A stretch of DNA of 64,000 nt from Odontocerum albicorne (GCA_949825065.1 OX463848.1:24646986-24710985); one strand, 5' to 3'; counted from the first letter of the stretch, positions 1-11,932 are shown. Notes: generated from the letters alone by a model not told the origin. Made by a program: numbers and translations.

Positions 1-339
1 ATCGCTAAGAAATATCTTTGTTTTTGTTTTTTCTTCTAAAAAAATTGACCATTTACTTGATTTCCGTCTCGATTATAAACGTGAACTCGAGAGAGATTGT
101 TAAAAGCTTGCGTATAAGAAAGTTAAAAATACAATCTTCAACTTGTCGAACATTGTTCAACGTCAAGCTTGGAGCGGAAAATGTTCAAGACAGGGGTATT
201 AAAGTGTAATAAAAACCTAAAAAGCAAAAGTTATCTCTTAATGATGAAATATTGGCCGGAATTTTTCTAACTTTGATGTCATATTTGAATAGGAAGGCAT
301 TTGACTTTGGATAAATATATTTTTTTCATTTTTTTAGTA

Positions 340-406
340 GGTATATGGTAGCTACCCTTTAAGGTACCCGAAGTATATGGTATATAGTAGTACCCTTTAA
401 CGTACC
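340..406. repeat. Short tandem duplication (about 35 bp x 2)
   Basis: Two adjacent copies of a segment centred on TACCCTTTAAGGTACCCGAA; the second reads TTTAACGTACCC. A local duplication of no known function. Confidence 0.6.
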
Positions 407-539
407 CGAAAAGGCGATTTGAAAATATAGAGGAACATTGTGGATAGAAAACATGGCCTTCGGCTTTAAACCCCTCGAATAGGCACGAATATCCCGGTTG
501 GTTATCGCACGTGTTGGCCTATTTTTATATCTGTATATT

Positions 540-1085
540 GTTCCATATTAAAGTACAGTTATACTCGTATATAAAAAAGAGCGTTCAAGAATCCCAGCGC
601 CTGAAGTGAGGTTGTGTAGAGGAGTGGGGTGTAGCGAAATGTTGAGCGGTAGTACCTTGTGGATAGTACAGCCCAGTCGACGGTCACCTAGAAAGTACTC
701 AGTCCACGGTGTCGAACTCTCCACCTTTGGCTCCAAGTAGCTATGAGTTCTCGGACAGTGGCTACCTCCCGGAATATGTGCGGGTCCACTGGCTAAACAG
801 TGAAGGGGCCCAGAGACTAGTCACTTCTGCTTTTGTGTTTTCCCTATCCTCTCTCTTATATTACCGAGTCCTATCCACATCTGTATATCCTAAAATATTT
901 CTACAACACTCCTACTCCCACTTAACTTCCACAAATGCACATTTTATCTGGGATCTAGTACTACACCCCGAAATACTAAGTGTTAGCAGCAGGGCTCACA
1001 ATATATACAACATGTATACAATTCCTATAACATACATATATTGCGGCGCGGAAAGCAATGGGAAACCACAACAATATTTTTAACA
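540..1085. other. GC-richer unassigned segment with a 124-codon ORF
   Basis: This stretch is richer in G+C than its surroundings. A plus-strand ORF runs 709-1083 and a minus-strand ORF 736-548. Neither translation shows a domain I recognise. The base composition resembles the 3' part of a LINE, but that is only a guess. No splice sites or family motifs support a host gene here. Confidence 0.25.
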
Positions 1086-1114
1086 AAATTGCATCGTCCA
1101 ATACTGTAAACAAT

Positions 1115-1165
1115 ATTTTAAGTTGGTTGGAAGATATTGCTTTTGACAATAAACCAGCTCACCTA
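1115..1165 (+). repeat. Detached SINE-A/LINE 3' tail
   Basis: The segment GTTGGTTGGAAGATATTGC, followed by a CAATAAACCAGC-like stretch, is the conserved 3' tail shared by the tRNA-derived SINE family of this window. No tRNA-like head is present upstream, so this is a 5'-truncated copy. Confidence 0.55.
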
Positions 1166-1789
1166 TATATTGGATAACGAAGTTTTTAAATAAATAAATG
1201 TAGATAAAGATTCATAACAGACCAGATAAATCAAATGTTATTTGGCCTAAAATCATATAATTTTGTCATGCCCAATACAAATAAAACAGGTTTAAAAATT
1301 CGAGACTACGATCAAATTTAAGACCTCGAAGTATTCCAAGTATTTCTGAGTTCAAATGAATAAACCTTCATATCTTACAATAAATTTACAGGTGAACTCA
1401 CAAGGACTCAAAATTAGCAGGAAATTACCTACCTGGAGATACGAATCACTTTATTTGCTCAAGTTTGAATATTTAATTCAAGATATACCTTGCATTGAAG
1501 AATTGTTCTGGAGAGAGTCGAGAGAAATAAGTAGAAAACGGGGGGAAGAAGTTTCATCATCGACATTCAGAATACTTTGATATCTCAAGCAAATGATCAA
1601 ATTAAACATGAAAACGCCAAAGTTTTGCACTTGATAACCATTTACTAATTCTTATTGTCCTTAAGACATGTTAAATACGTCCATGACAAGAACTCCGTTA
1701 TAGTTTCAAAACTAATTAGCTAATTGAATATTTTAAATGGTTAGGATTAAAAAAATACTTATACTTTTAATTATTATTTATATGTGAAC

Positions 1790-1996
1790 AATTTCTTTGG
1801 CCTAGTTAGTAAAACGACCTATCTTCTAAATCGTTGGTTGTGAGTTCGATTCCCTTTTGGTACTCAAATTTTACAGCCTAGTTTTCACTTCAAGTTTGTT
1901 TATAACTTTTCTGGTCGGTTGTAAAATATTTTTATTTTGAAATTAACTTACCAGGTTCTACTGTATACCACAAAAGTGTGATACAATACAATGTAA
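1790..1996 (+). repeat. tRNA-derived SINE (family A), near full length
   Basis: The head is GGCCTAGTTAGTAAAACG (A-box-like), then GTGAGTTCGATTCCC (B-box-like). The body has the family block AGCCTAGTTTTCACTT. The tail is CTGGTCGGTTG, then CCAGGTTCTACTGTATACCA and a TACAATACAATG end. Such SINEs are transcribed by RNA polymerase III and moved in trans by a LINE. The copy is diverged. Confidence 0.8.
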
Positions 1997-2074
1997 TTTT
2001 TGTTACGTTTCAGATCGCATGTCAAGTTAATAAAATCAAAATCATTATTTGATTAACTTTACACACGATCACTT

Positions 2075-2330
2075 TTTGTAAGAGATGAATGTTATAAGTG
2101 AAATTAAGAAAGCAATCATGAGATGGTTTGGACACATTGAGAGAATGAGTTGCGAAAAACTTACGAAACAAATATGTATGTCTGAAATGAATGGACACTA
2201 AGGAAGAGTGGGAGAAGATAGTTGAAGAAATTTTAATTGAGGGGAAAGTATGACGATTTAGAAACTGACGAGTATATATGACGAGGTCTATGAATGTGGA
2301 CAAGAAAACAGCATTTTATTACCCTTTCCT
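2075..2330 (+). pseudogene. LINE X reverse-transcriptase C-terminal relic
   Basis: Translation gives MRWFGHIERM, then LTKQICMSEMNG. This is the conserved block downstream of the RT domain in an abundant insect LINE (consensus of the type LRWFGHVERM...LTKQIY.A...G..GRGRP). Stops follow at once and the GRP-rich stretch is degraded. It is one of about fifteen fragments of the same family in this window. Only the extreme 3' part of the element remains. Confidence 0.65.
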
Positions 2331-2376
2331 TGTATACAGCACAACCTGGAGAACTAATTGCCATGTGACAATACTA
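2328..2376 (-). repeat. SINE-A tail fragment
   Basis: Read on the minus strand, this carries the family tail: ATTGTCACATGGCAATTAG, then CCAGGTTGTGCTGTATACA. No head is present. Confidence 0.5.
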
Positions 2377-2379
2377 TAG

Positions 2380-3335
2380 ATGTGTGCATGTGTATAAAGG
2401 ATAATGGCGTGATAATACCCGTATGTTTGTGAATCTTGTTAATCATTCGACAAAAACGAGTTAATTAAAAGTTATTACATTATCTGCCTACCCTAATAAG
2501 AGTTTGGCAACAATTCCATCCTTTATTAACACCATGTCATATTTATTTAAGTGGTACGTACAACTTTGTTTGAAATTTATTTCTACCACTAAGAAATATG
2601 TTTCACGTCTTGAATGTAAAAAATATTTGACCACTAGATGGACACTAAGGCAGCTCTCTACCACTCGGTTATAAGAGTTATCAAGCTTTTTATATTTAAG
2701 TATTATATTTTTGCTGTATTTAAAACAATCTTATAACCGTATTACAATTTCTTATAACCAACCAAAAAGTCTTGAATATGAAGTTTGACACACATTTTTA
2801 TTTCATTCATTATCTTGAATTAAACCTGAAACCCTTAGATGAGAGATAAGTCATTTTCTACTATATTATCGGTTTTTTCGATATACTCGTATATAACACA
2901 CCATTTTATAACGAGTTGCACAGTACAATAGAACATCGTAAATACAACGTCTCGGTTAATAGAATTTTGCTATTAAAACAATTTTAAATTATATTCATGT
3001 GGCATAATACATATATTATTACTGTTAGGTTATTTTTAAACATGAGACGCCTCTTGATGACACTTTTTTTCCAGTCATACTTCAAAATCTTCCTCAATGA
3101 ATTAAAAAATCCTTCTTCAAAGTCATTATCTCCACAACGAATTCAAATAATTGAACAATAATATTATTGATATATATTATCTCTTTCCATCACTCGTCAA
3201 ATATATATTTGTTTTAAAAGTGATACTTATTTGTTAAATAATTAACAAGGGTAATTGTCACCAACATGTTTCTATGTTAATTAAATTAAGATCTAATTAA
3301 CGGTTTTGCATAAGATTGTGGTGATAGACCAAAGG
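2380..3335. other. AT-rich stretch without recognisable gene
   Basis: No ORF with a known motif, no tandem array and no clear inverted ends are seen. It is very AT-rich with scattered TATATA runs. Confidence 0.5.
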
Positions 3336-3339
3336 AAAA

Positions 3340-3775
3340 TGTAATGTAAAGTAGTATTAGAGATACATTTAAAGGTTTCAGTGAAGTTCGTAACTCACTG
3401 CGCTGTGTCTCTGGTGGTGTCGGTCAAAAGAGGACGGAGCTAAGTGTAGGTGTATGGAATATTTGGGGAAGAATGGAACAAAAGGTGATTGATCTGTGTA
3501 ATAATACTATGAAAGATAAAAGCCAAAAACACAGTGTGCTTGAGTGAGACTAAGAGAAAAGGATGTGGGTCTGAAGACATAGGGAAAGGTAAGGTACAGA
3601 AATGGTAAGAGGTGTATCGATATAGATGAGGAAAAAGATTAGCGTCGCAATAGGAAAGTCTGGTGTTCAGTCCTCTCTGCATACTCCAACAGGAAAACAA
3701 CGTAATGATATGGTAATCCACTTAATGTTAAAGACCCTGCCCAGTGCTAGTTGTAAATGCGAAGTATTACTTACG
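3340..3775 (+). pseudogene. LINE X endonuclease relic joined to its own 3' end
   Basis: Translation gives ELSVGVWNIWGRMEQKVIDL and, after a frameshift, LSETKRKGCGSEDIGKGK. These fit the N-terminal endonuclease/exonuclease/phosphatase domain of a LINE ('GVWN' and 'SETK' motifs). Directly after it come the family's terminal sequences (TCTCTGCATACTCCAACAGG and a CGTAATGATATGG end), with no RT in between. The copy therefore appears to have lost its whole RT by internal deletion. The family assignment is inference from motif spacing. Confidence 0.5.
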
Positions 3776-4124
3776 AGGTAGGTTTTTATAAATTGTTGTC
3801 TAAATGAATAGAATCAGAGAAAAAGTTAAACAAATTTGAAAAGGTTCAACGTAGTTTGAGTTGAGTGAAATCTACAGCATCCAGAATATAATAAATCAAA
3901 TGATAAATTAAATTTTCTCGTAATTCAATATTTCCGTATAATTAATGAGTAAAGTTTTTTAATCAAGACCCCAAGAAGCCTAGGCAAGGGGCAGGTAAAG
4001 ACAAAAACATATTCAAATTTTGCTTATCTCAGTTGAGTTGTCTTCGTGAACATTTCTTTATTGGACTCTGTGACAGCGGATCGTAAACCGTTGGTATAAG
4101 AAAGATTAATATACTTTTATAACT

Positions 4125-5310
4125 TACATACCATCCCATCACGCCGTAACTTTGCTGAGGTAGGAAAAGAAGAAAGAGCAACAGATTTCCTATCTCCATG
4201 CACATATTTCGTCTCTTCTACACCCGTACAACTTCTACGATTTCTCTGACTTTTTAAATTTCCCTCTTTCAAAATATCATTTACTTGATCAAATCATACT
4301 TTCCTTTGTCTTGCTTTACCACGCTTTCTACTCATATTCGCTCTGCATTAGTATTTTGTTAGTCTTTCTGCATTCATTAATTCTACATGCCCAAACCATT
4401 TCAGAGTGCTTTTTTTATTTTATTTAATGCATCATCCTTAATGACTTTATCTCGTTTCCTAACTACTTTAGACACCTAAGACCTACGATATCTCAGACTT
4501 TCTATATTTCTTTCTTTTAAAATATCACTCACTTGATCCAACCATACTTTCTTTGGTCTTTCTATACCACGCTTTCTATCCATATTTACAATATATATTC
4601 ATTTATTTGTTCTACCCGCCTGTACTCTTCTTCATCTTACTTAACACATATGCCTTAAGTTCTTATTCATCCCTAATCACTTGAATCCGTTTTCTGTCAT
4701 ACATACTCGTAGTCACCCCACGTATTTTTCTAAGTACACGCATTTCTACGGTATTTATTCGTCTCTTTCAGGATGTTTCCGAGTCCACGTTTAATTTCCA
4801 TACTTTAAATATGGTGGTATTAAAATAGTATTGTAGAACATCAACTTTGCAGATTTTGATACCTTCTGATCCCAGTTTATTTGTTTTAGTACCCCATTCA
4901 CTTTGTTTGCCCGTCGCTATTCACCGTTTGCTATCCTTTGTTACTCTTTTATTATCCGAGAAAATACTACTTTAATGACAAAATTGTTCAACTTATGCTA
5001 ATATTACTCACCCATATATCGCATTTACTTTTCCTTTCACAATTTTTTACCATCATGCCTTAGGATTTTGCAACATACATCCTCAGATTTTTTCTTTATA
5101 TCTCTCAAACAATTCACTTATCAGACATATTATGCAATGTATCCTCATTCTCCCCTAACACCACCATATCATCATCATACAACTATCCACATACTCGTAT
5201 GTATTCGCATTCAACATTTGTATTCTACACTATTGGCCTCTGTAGTTCCTTCACACATTAATCTATGTAAATATTAAATAACCAGGGTGACGTGACACAT
5301 CCTTGCTTAA
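4125..5310 (-). pseudogene. LINE X reverse-transcriptase relic (two overlapping 3' ends)
   Basis: Read on the minus strand, the right end begins with a stretch like KQGCVTSPWLFN, the RT motif around 'QGC.(L/T)SP.LF'. It continues through decayed RT to the terminal TACGGCGTGATGGGATGG near 4130. The C-terminal block is present twice (about 4130-4440 and 4470-4640), each with the AGAAAGACCAAAG-type 'GRPKKV' stretch. Two copies may have joined end to end, or the 3' end was duplicated. Many stops; no coding capacity. Confidence 0.6.
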
Positions 5311-5384
5311 CCCCTTTTATATTTTAAATGGGGTTTGAAAAGATGATAAAAAAATGATAAGTTGTAATATAATACGTTTTATTA

Positions 5385-5565
5385 TATTGTGACCTAGTTG
5401 GCCTCAATATAATAAGTTAGATGTTGGTTTTCCACCTGGGGTTTCGGATTCGATTCATGTACTTACCCAAAATAGTCCATTTGTATGCGGTAGTATTTTT
5501 AACAGGTCAGGTTTAACAGGTGAACTGTAAGTTAGTTGGCTACTCCAGTGGTTCTTAACCAGGCT
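5385..5565 (+). repeat. tRNA-derived SINE (family A), decayed
   Basis: The head GACCTAGTTGGCCTCA and a B-box-like GGTTTCGGATTCGATTC are followed by a diverged body containing TAACAGGTCAGG and AAGTTAGTTGGCTA. Both ends are blurred. Confidence 0.6.
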
Positions 5566-5879
5566 TGATTACTGAGGCTGAATACAATATTGTTTCCCGA
5601 CTACGATCTGTATTATAAATTCGGTTATATTTAGGCGTAATTGACGAATACATTAATTAATGTTGTAATATGATCCAGAATTTAGTGAGTTTTTTTGTTA
5701 TTGGGCAATTTATTCAACACTAACCAGAATTCTAAAACGCTTTAAAAGGATAAAATGTCTGAAAAGGGATTTTTTGTCACGATACGAGTATACCAAGTTC
5801 TGATAATATATTGTGTGAATGAATTGAAAATGTAACATGTCATGCATATAGAATTCTATTTATTTTGCTAAAATACTAT

Positions 5880-6135
5880 TTTCTTCTTCATCATGATCTC
5901 AATTTTCGAGGAACATGATCCACACTGAGAATGCTGTAGTTAGTGCATATTCTTCTCCATTGCTTTTCGGTTTTCAGGTGACCGAAGATCCTGCAGCAAA
6001 TGCAGTCCCGTAGCACTCTTAACTAGGTTGTTCCTGCGCATAGGTGTTCTATATCTGCCCTTCGACCTTCCACATTACCAGTGAGAATGAGCCTTTGCGT
6101 CCCTTCCTTATGCGAAATGTAACAGTAACCGAACA
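5880..6135 (-). repeat. Probable LINE-related remnant
   Basis: Read on the minus strand this gives RRNNLVKSATGLHLLQDLRS and a following PENRKAMEKNMH, flanked by GC-richer DNA. It looks like a fragment of a mobile-element polyprotein, but I cannot name the family. Confidence 0.25.
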
Positions 6136-7580
6136 ATGTGATGAGTATACTATTTTGGAAGCCTCTTTGAGATATTAAGCTCTCAAATATTTGCTCAAAT
6201 AAGAATCAACGGATTGCATGACCTCAAAACACTATATATTTTTTATTTTATATTTACAAACTAGCTTTAAACTTCTCAATGTATTTTTTTTAATAAGGTA
6301 TTTGAATTTAGCATCTTTAGTTCTGAGTTTCAGAGCTGGGTAAATCTGAACTTCTTTATTTGAACAATTAGTACTTTTCAAATCAGCTAGGGACAGTATT
6401 TTATTGGTTACATTATGGAGTCAAATATGTTCAATATGTGTTCCACGAGGCCGACGTTCATATGAAGAAACGTTGGTTGAACTTGAATATGAATTCATGC
6501 TAAGTTGAAAAATCAAATAATATAAATATGTTGGTTAATAACGTTAAATATACATTTCTTTAAAATTCGGTATGTACGAGTATATCAGAAAATCACTCGA
6601 ATGCATAAATTAAAACAAATATTATATTAAAAAAAATCTGTCACATAAAGGACAATAAAAAAAAACACATGACCTACAGTATTATCACCCAGACCACACT
6701 AGCAGCCGGAATCCTCTGTAATACCCATTCTGTACAGGTGATTAGCAACCAAGCATTGCCCTATTCGTAACCAATACTATACATGATTAACACTTATCTT
6801 TGCCAAGTCCAATAAATGTTATATTTCTTCGAAGAACTTTTCCTCCTATAGATTATTTTTTTAATGTTTTAACTGTTCATGTTTAAAAATTGTTTTTTTT
6901 TTTTAATTTTAATTTCGATTAAATTATAAAAGAATTTTTGATTTTAACCGTGATAATATAACTCAGTCTAGTGTTGGTAGATCGTCTATATAAAAATAAA
7001 ACAAATATTTTTTATCAAATAAATTATGTGACATTTATAGAATTTTTTTGTCTCCATCATATTAAATTTTTTTGGAAAAGTTTTATTCTTAAGGTAGTAA
7101 CCTAAGCAGCATATTTTCCAGCATATTTTCTAACCAGCATATTTTCCATATCATTCATTGAATTATATTATAAATTATGGCATGTTGAATTAATGATTAA
7201 GTAGCAAAAACTATTCCTAATATTAGTTTAGTTCCTAACAGTATTATTCATTGTTTATAAGAAAATGTATGTTTGATAATATTATTCTATTGTATTGTTT
7301 TAATATAAAATAAAAAATTATGTACATTTTAAATATGTTATATAAAGTAAACTTATCTTCATATTAAATCATCCCATCTACATACATAGTTTTTTTGTTT
7401 ATCTAATCTAGTAAAATTTAACATGCGTATCACGAGATAGCAAAACAGTCGAGAATCCCTTGTTTTTATTTTATACGCCAACAGATGTTAAAAATATTCG
7501 AGCAAATAAATCTTAACATTTCTAAAAATCAAAAAGATAGGCAGAAACATTCGTTCCGGAGATGACAGTGTTTGAAAAGC
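6136..7580. other. AT-rich stretch without recognisable gene
   Basis: No recognisable domain is seen. There is a short local repeat of AGCATATTTTCC at 7110-7150 (three copies). The stretch lies downstream of the last visible claudin-like exon on the minus strand and is best read as intron. I looked for a further exon with a second transmembrane segment and saw none. Confidence 0.45.
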
Positions 7581-7666
7581 ATTTCATTGTTGAAATGATT
7601 TTAAACAAGCTGACATATACTGCTCCATAAACATAATAAAAACAAACAAATAAATAATTAACTTAC

Positions 7667-8616
7667 GGAATGGTATGAGCTTGCTAGCCGCCTCGGCAGT
7701 GAGTCTTGACATTGGAGTTGTGATAATAATATTACTGCTCGAGTTTGTGGCAGTTGCTGTTGTGTTAGTCAGAGATGAGTTTGAGATCATTGTTTTAGTA
7801 GATGAAACAGTTATATTAGAAGGAATCTTAGTTGAATCGGATAGAGTAGATTGAGAGAGAATGGCGGAAGTGTTGTTTATATTTAAATTTGTATCAGGGG
7901 ATGCTGTTGTGGTTGTTTCAGTAGTGGTGAGAAAATGCTTTCCAGCGATGCTGTTTTTCAATTGCTCCTGTGATGTGATGAGCACCGATCTGCAGACTGA
8001 CCATAGTCCAGAATGACTACTAACGAAGTATCGTCCTGTTTGTGGCATAAAAGTTCCTGTAAAAAAATAACACATACATTAATTTTTCGTTTAAACCTTT
8101 TGATGGATGAAATGTGCAAAATTTTCTTTGGAACACGCCATAAAGGTTAGATAAAAAAAACTTGATCTGTCGGAATTGAATATTTTTATTTCATCATTTC
8201 TGTGCCTTATTCCATTTAAACATCTGAATAATAATAACAATATTCTACACATCTCACAGATTCATAAAAAAAACCCGCATCTCACAGATTCATAAAAAGT
8301 ACCATTTCGGATATCAGCGAAACTGGCATATTCCTTTCCCAAAAACGAAGTTGAAATAATGGTGCAAACCACCAATCCACCTCATGTTGAAAAGGAGTCA
8401 AATAAGAATAAACAGACTGACCTTCGCCTACCCTGACTACAGACCACTGGTCTGTGGAGATGGCTGTGATCCAGACGAGGATGGCCAGTCCGATAAGTCC
8501 TGTGCAGCTGAATAGCATGCGTCTCTCGAACATTATCTGGTCCATCAGCGGCTTACGCTCCTCCATATTGATCGTGGATGTCGACATGGTGAAGTCTTTG
8601 TTGATATTTTCAAGCT
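7667..8616 (-). CDS. Claudin/stargazin-like four-TM protein, partial (2 exons)
   Basis: Exon 1 spans 8616-8422, with an acceptor TTTTTCTCAG before it, its ATG at 8587 and donor GAAG|GTCAGT. Exon 2 spans 8056-7667, with acceptor TTTTTTACAG and donor TTCC|GTAAGTTA. Both junctions are phase 1. The join gives 185 codons: a cytosolic N-terminus (MSTSTINMEERKPL), transmembrane segment 1 at about residues 24-43 (MLFSCTGLIGLAILVWITAI), then TDQWSVV and the first-loop signature SSHSGLWSVC. W..GLW..C is the hallmark of the claudin/PMP22/CACNG fold. An unusually long Ser/Thr/Asn-rich stretch follows (about residues 90-170), with several N-glycosylation sequons (NNTS, NITV, NSSL, NTTA, NSSS). TM2-TM4 are not in the visible exons. 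Family knowledge suggests a membrane junction or ion-channel/receptor auxiliary role; GLWSVC after SSHS favours stargazin (CACNG)-like, but this is not settled. The in-frame upstream ATG at 8680 lies in the intron. Confidence 0.8.
8057..8421 (-). other. Intron of the claudin-like gene
   Basis: This 365-bp intron has a GT donor (GTCAGTCTG) and a pyrimidine-rich acceptor ending TTACAG. It splits a glycine codon (G|GA). Its length and AT content are typical of insect introns. Confidence 0.75.
8248..8298. repeat. Direct repeat of 19-20 bp inside the intron
   Basis: CATCTCACAGATTCATAAAA occurs twice, at about 8252 and 8279. A recent local duplication. Confidence 0.7.
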
Positions 8617-9059
8617 CTGAGAAAAAAAGAATACAACTTTTGAAATTAATATTTTCTCTAGCTATAAATGCAGGAGACAAATAAAGGCGATTTCATTGAG
8701 GATATAAATAATGCGGCTTGATCGTGCTGTTTTTTTTTTCGTCACTAATTTATTTCAAGTATCCCAATCACTTCAGTGTGCTTGAGTTGTCATCACAGCT
8801 GTAATGTGTGTTATTGGACCATTCTTTACTCCGTTTTCTCGTATTCCATTATTGAGTGATACCATTACCTTACCTAATATTAGAAGCGTTGTCATTAAAA
8901 CCGCTTCTTAACAACTGGTATTCCCTTCAGAATTTAATTATCTTGAATTAAAAAAAAACAGTTAGTTCACTATGTGGTACCATGTTAATTGATTTTTCAA
9001 TTCAATAATGCATCGATTTTTTAAGAACTGAGTCACTGACATATTCTTAATAATTTGCC

Positions 9060-9300
9060 ATGCATTTGATCGTGGCCATGAAGACAATTCGGAGATACTT
9101 GTGGTCACTGAAAGTGTGGAAGGGCGATGCATAATGAGAATAACCTTAATGCGTTGAATTGACTAAATAAGGGTGTACACATGACTACCCTTAAACGCTG
9201 CTTTTCAAACTGCGGAGTGCAGGGATGGATGGAGAGGAGTCGTCAAGGGTTATTATGGAAGTCGTGATGCAGTCAGAACTATGTAAAAACATGATGATGA
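9060..9300 (+). pseudogene. LINE Y 3'-terminal relic
   Basis: The sequence TGGATGGAGAGGAGTCGTCA and the preceding TACCCTTAAACGCTGCTTTT match the better preserved LINE Y fragment at 23.5-23.9 kb, which encodes the RT tail with the LRIPWT..RTN motif. Only the far 3' part of the element survives, with many stops. Confidence 0.55.
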
Positions 9301-10560
9301 ATTTTAATAAAATTAATTAAACATAGTTTTCTAGTTTCTTATCTTCTGGCGAAGAAAATAGACGTATTTAAACCGTTAGTAAACTCAATTAATAAAACAG
9401 AGCTGAAATTCAAAGAAAATAGTGTTTAATCTATTATACCAAAATGATAAATCAATCTTTTATTTTATTTTTAAGTTATACTCGTAGAAGCATAATAACT
9501 ATTAATATTCAAATGGTTACGAAACACAATAGTAGCCGATTGTTATGAAGATACACGCATGTGGTTCATTAGTAACGAAGTTTTTTCGTGTTTTAATCAA
9601 AATAAATTTATTTTATTTTTTTATGTTGCTTAATTTTTCTTTTTTTCCTTCGTCTCGATAATTAAAAAAGATACATCGTTATTTGTAACGAACAATAGAG
9701 ATGACAGATATATTGAGATTAAGACACAAGATTCGTCAAAAAAATCTAAGAAAAATAAACTTTAATTTATTTTCACTTTTCGTTAACTATCTATCTATCA
9801 GCACGTTGTATCGTGGTCGGCCCATTGCCAAAATTATTCAGATTTCTTCATTATAACATTAAATTAGAAGAAAAGTGATTTAATGTATGGTCAAAACTAT
9901 TCAACAAAGCCCACGAGTGGAGTGATTCACGAATATTAAAGAAAACCAAAATATCGTCGGGAATTTTTATTATCTGTGATCTTAGGCAATCGGACAAGTC
10001 ATTGAATAATAATCCGTCTAAAATAAGTTTAAAATCATTAAATTGTTAGAAATATTTTATATATATAGGTACAGTGTATGATATAAATTCATTGTTATTT
10101 TTCAGTCATTGTTATTTTTTATGGATTAATATCTCAAATCTTTATTTTGTGACTTTTAATCACAGTTTTATCATTTTTATATGTATGTTCGGGGCCAAAA
10201 GTCTTATACATGTTATGGTAAAAAAATAACAAGCAGTAGCTAAACTCAATTTTTTTCTTCATGCTCTGGTGTTAAGTTGAAGAAATTTTCAAATTGTCAA
10301 AGTAATAAAAACGCAATCTACAAGAAAAATTATATTGGTGGTTTATTATTATTATAAAACACTAAGTTTTCCTCATATTTACTAATATTATCCAATTTTC
10401 CCACAAAAAGAGCATTTTCCTCGATTTATAAATCGTAAATGTGCACATGTTTTACCGCTTATAAAAATTGCCAAACTCGCAACCGCTAAAACTTTCGCCC
10501 TATTTCTATCTCATTTTTTGAAGGGTTCTTGAACGTGTTACCTACAATTTAATCATGAAT
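9301..10560. other. AT-rich stretch without recognisable gene
   Basis: No domain, tandem array or terminal inverted repeat could be recognised. It is probably intronic to the claudin-like gene if that gene's 5' exon lies further right. Confidence 0.45.
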
Positions 10561-10564
10561 CATC

Positions 10565-11365
10565 TATCCTTGAATGTTTTTTTGAACCCACTGTTGTCTG
10601 GTTTTCGTCCTGCTTTAGTCACGACACAATTGCTTGAATCAGAATGACTAATGTCGTCAGGCTCGTCATGGGTAATGGACAATGTCTTTGCTTGATTTCA
10701 GCAGTGCATTTAATTCTACAGATTTTGAGTTACAGCTGGTATGTATGAAGCTACAAATGTCTCTAATCGCATGTTGAATTGGTTCGCGAGTTATTTTCAT
10801 GTACACTGGTAGCAAGTGAAGTTGTCTAATTAGCAGTATAATGAATTACTTCTCACTGCAGGTATTCTTTGGTGGGAAATTCTTTCATTACTTTTCTTTT
10901 CCATTTTGTAAATTCGATAACTCAACTTCTACAATGCATTACGTGCTGATGATCTAAAAGTATTCACTAGTTTCTACCAGATAGATATATCTCCTGCTGC
11001 AGATTTTATGAATCGCTGTCTTGACGGTCTCATATAGAGCTCTTGGGAAAACGGCTTACTCGTTAAATAATTTAAAATTGCTAACACGCTCTTTAGTTCC
11101 CAACTAAACCGCTATTAGTTATTTTGGGAACTAATGATTCAAAAACTCCATGTGTTAAAAAATCTGTGTGATTCTAGATCCCTGATAAATTATGGATCTG
11201 GGCATCTCTGTCAATGAATTTTAGAGTTGGCTTAATCAAATCTTCAAATTAAGCCGTAAAATATTCGCAAGTCTCCATTCTCTCAACAGATTGCGCTTTT
11301 TTTACTAACCATCGCTGAATCTGGCTTGTCAAAAGCTCCATTTAGCCCTTTTGTTTTTATCTTGA
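10565..11365 (+). pseudogene. CR1/L2-like LINE reverse-transcriptase relic
   Basis: Across three frames one can read: FRPALVTTQLLES (RT 'GFRP.HST..LL'), MDNVFA..FQQ (motif A region), SNRMLNWFASYFHVHW, then YNELLLTAG followed by ILSLLFFSI ('VPQGSILSPLLFSIF', motif B), HYVL..KYSLVSTR (where YADD would be), GLIS.SWENGLLVK, and finally INQIFKLSRKIFASLHSLNR. This order is that of a CR1/L2-type RT palm and thumb. The YADD catalytic motif is not intact and several frameshifts break the gene. No 5' or 3' ends are recognised. Confidence 0.75.
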
Positions 11366-11894
11366 TCCTAACGAGGAGATGCTGAATAGATAGAAAAGAT
11401 TCCAAAATGTTTGTATTTGGTTTATTTTTAAGTTAAAAAAATATAATCATATTTCCTAATACCGTGCTACACTTAAAATAAGACAGTAAAGAAATCCCCA
11501 CGTTCTGTCAATCCTCTTTGATGTGTTAAATAATTCAAGCTGTATCTGAGTGAAAAATTAAATTTTCGTTTTGAGCATGGGCAGTCCCTCTGACACGCTG
11601 ACGGCAATATCTTTTGTATTCCAACGCGTCAAACATCATTCTACACATCATATTTTGTGGCTCACTCGGTTTAACTTTGGAATAATCGTTCTTGCTCGAT
11701 CTCACGTGTTTCATCCTCATCAGTTTTTAAGAAGAAATAACCTTTATTTATCTTGAAATATACTAGTTTTTCTATTTTATTTCTATTTTCCTTGAGTTGT
11801 ATCTTTTGTTTTCATTTTCGTAACATTAATTAACTAATGTTAACATATTACAAGGTCACTTTGTTTTATTCTATTTTATTTATTACTAATCACA

Positions 11895-11932
11895 ATGCAT
11901 TTCAACGTTTTCTGTGTCATCATCAGAGTTGA
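11895..11932 (-). ncRNA. Hammerhead-like core in PLE terminal repeat
   Basis: Read on the minus strand: CTGATGA, then TGACACAGAAAACGTT, then GAAATGC. CTGATGA...GAAA is the conserved core of hammerhead ribozymes, which are known from the terminal repeats of Penelope-like elements. It lies just downstream of the GIY-YIG coding part on the same strand, where such a repeat is expected. Helix II pairing is weak here, so this copy is probably inactive. Confidence 0.4.

Noticed and set aside
5550..5585. hAT-like terminus CAGTGGTTCTTAACCAGG
   Set aside because: It resembles the 36.6-kb hAT end, but no partner end or 8-bp duplication was found nearby. It may be a truncated element or chance.
8588..8680. 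Upstream in-frame ATG (8680) for the claudin-like gene
   Set aside because: The region 8617-8680 reads as intron ending TTTTTCTCAG; the ATG at 8587 lies in the exon.
8454..8684. 76-codon plus-strand ORF across the claudin-like exon
   Set aside because: It is a shadow of the minus-strand exon, which has splice sites and family motifs.
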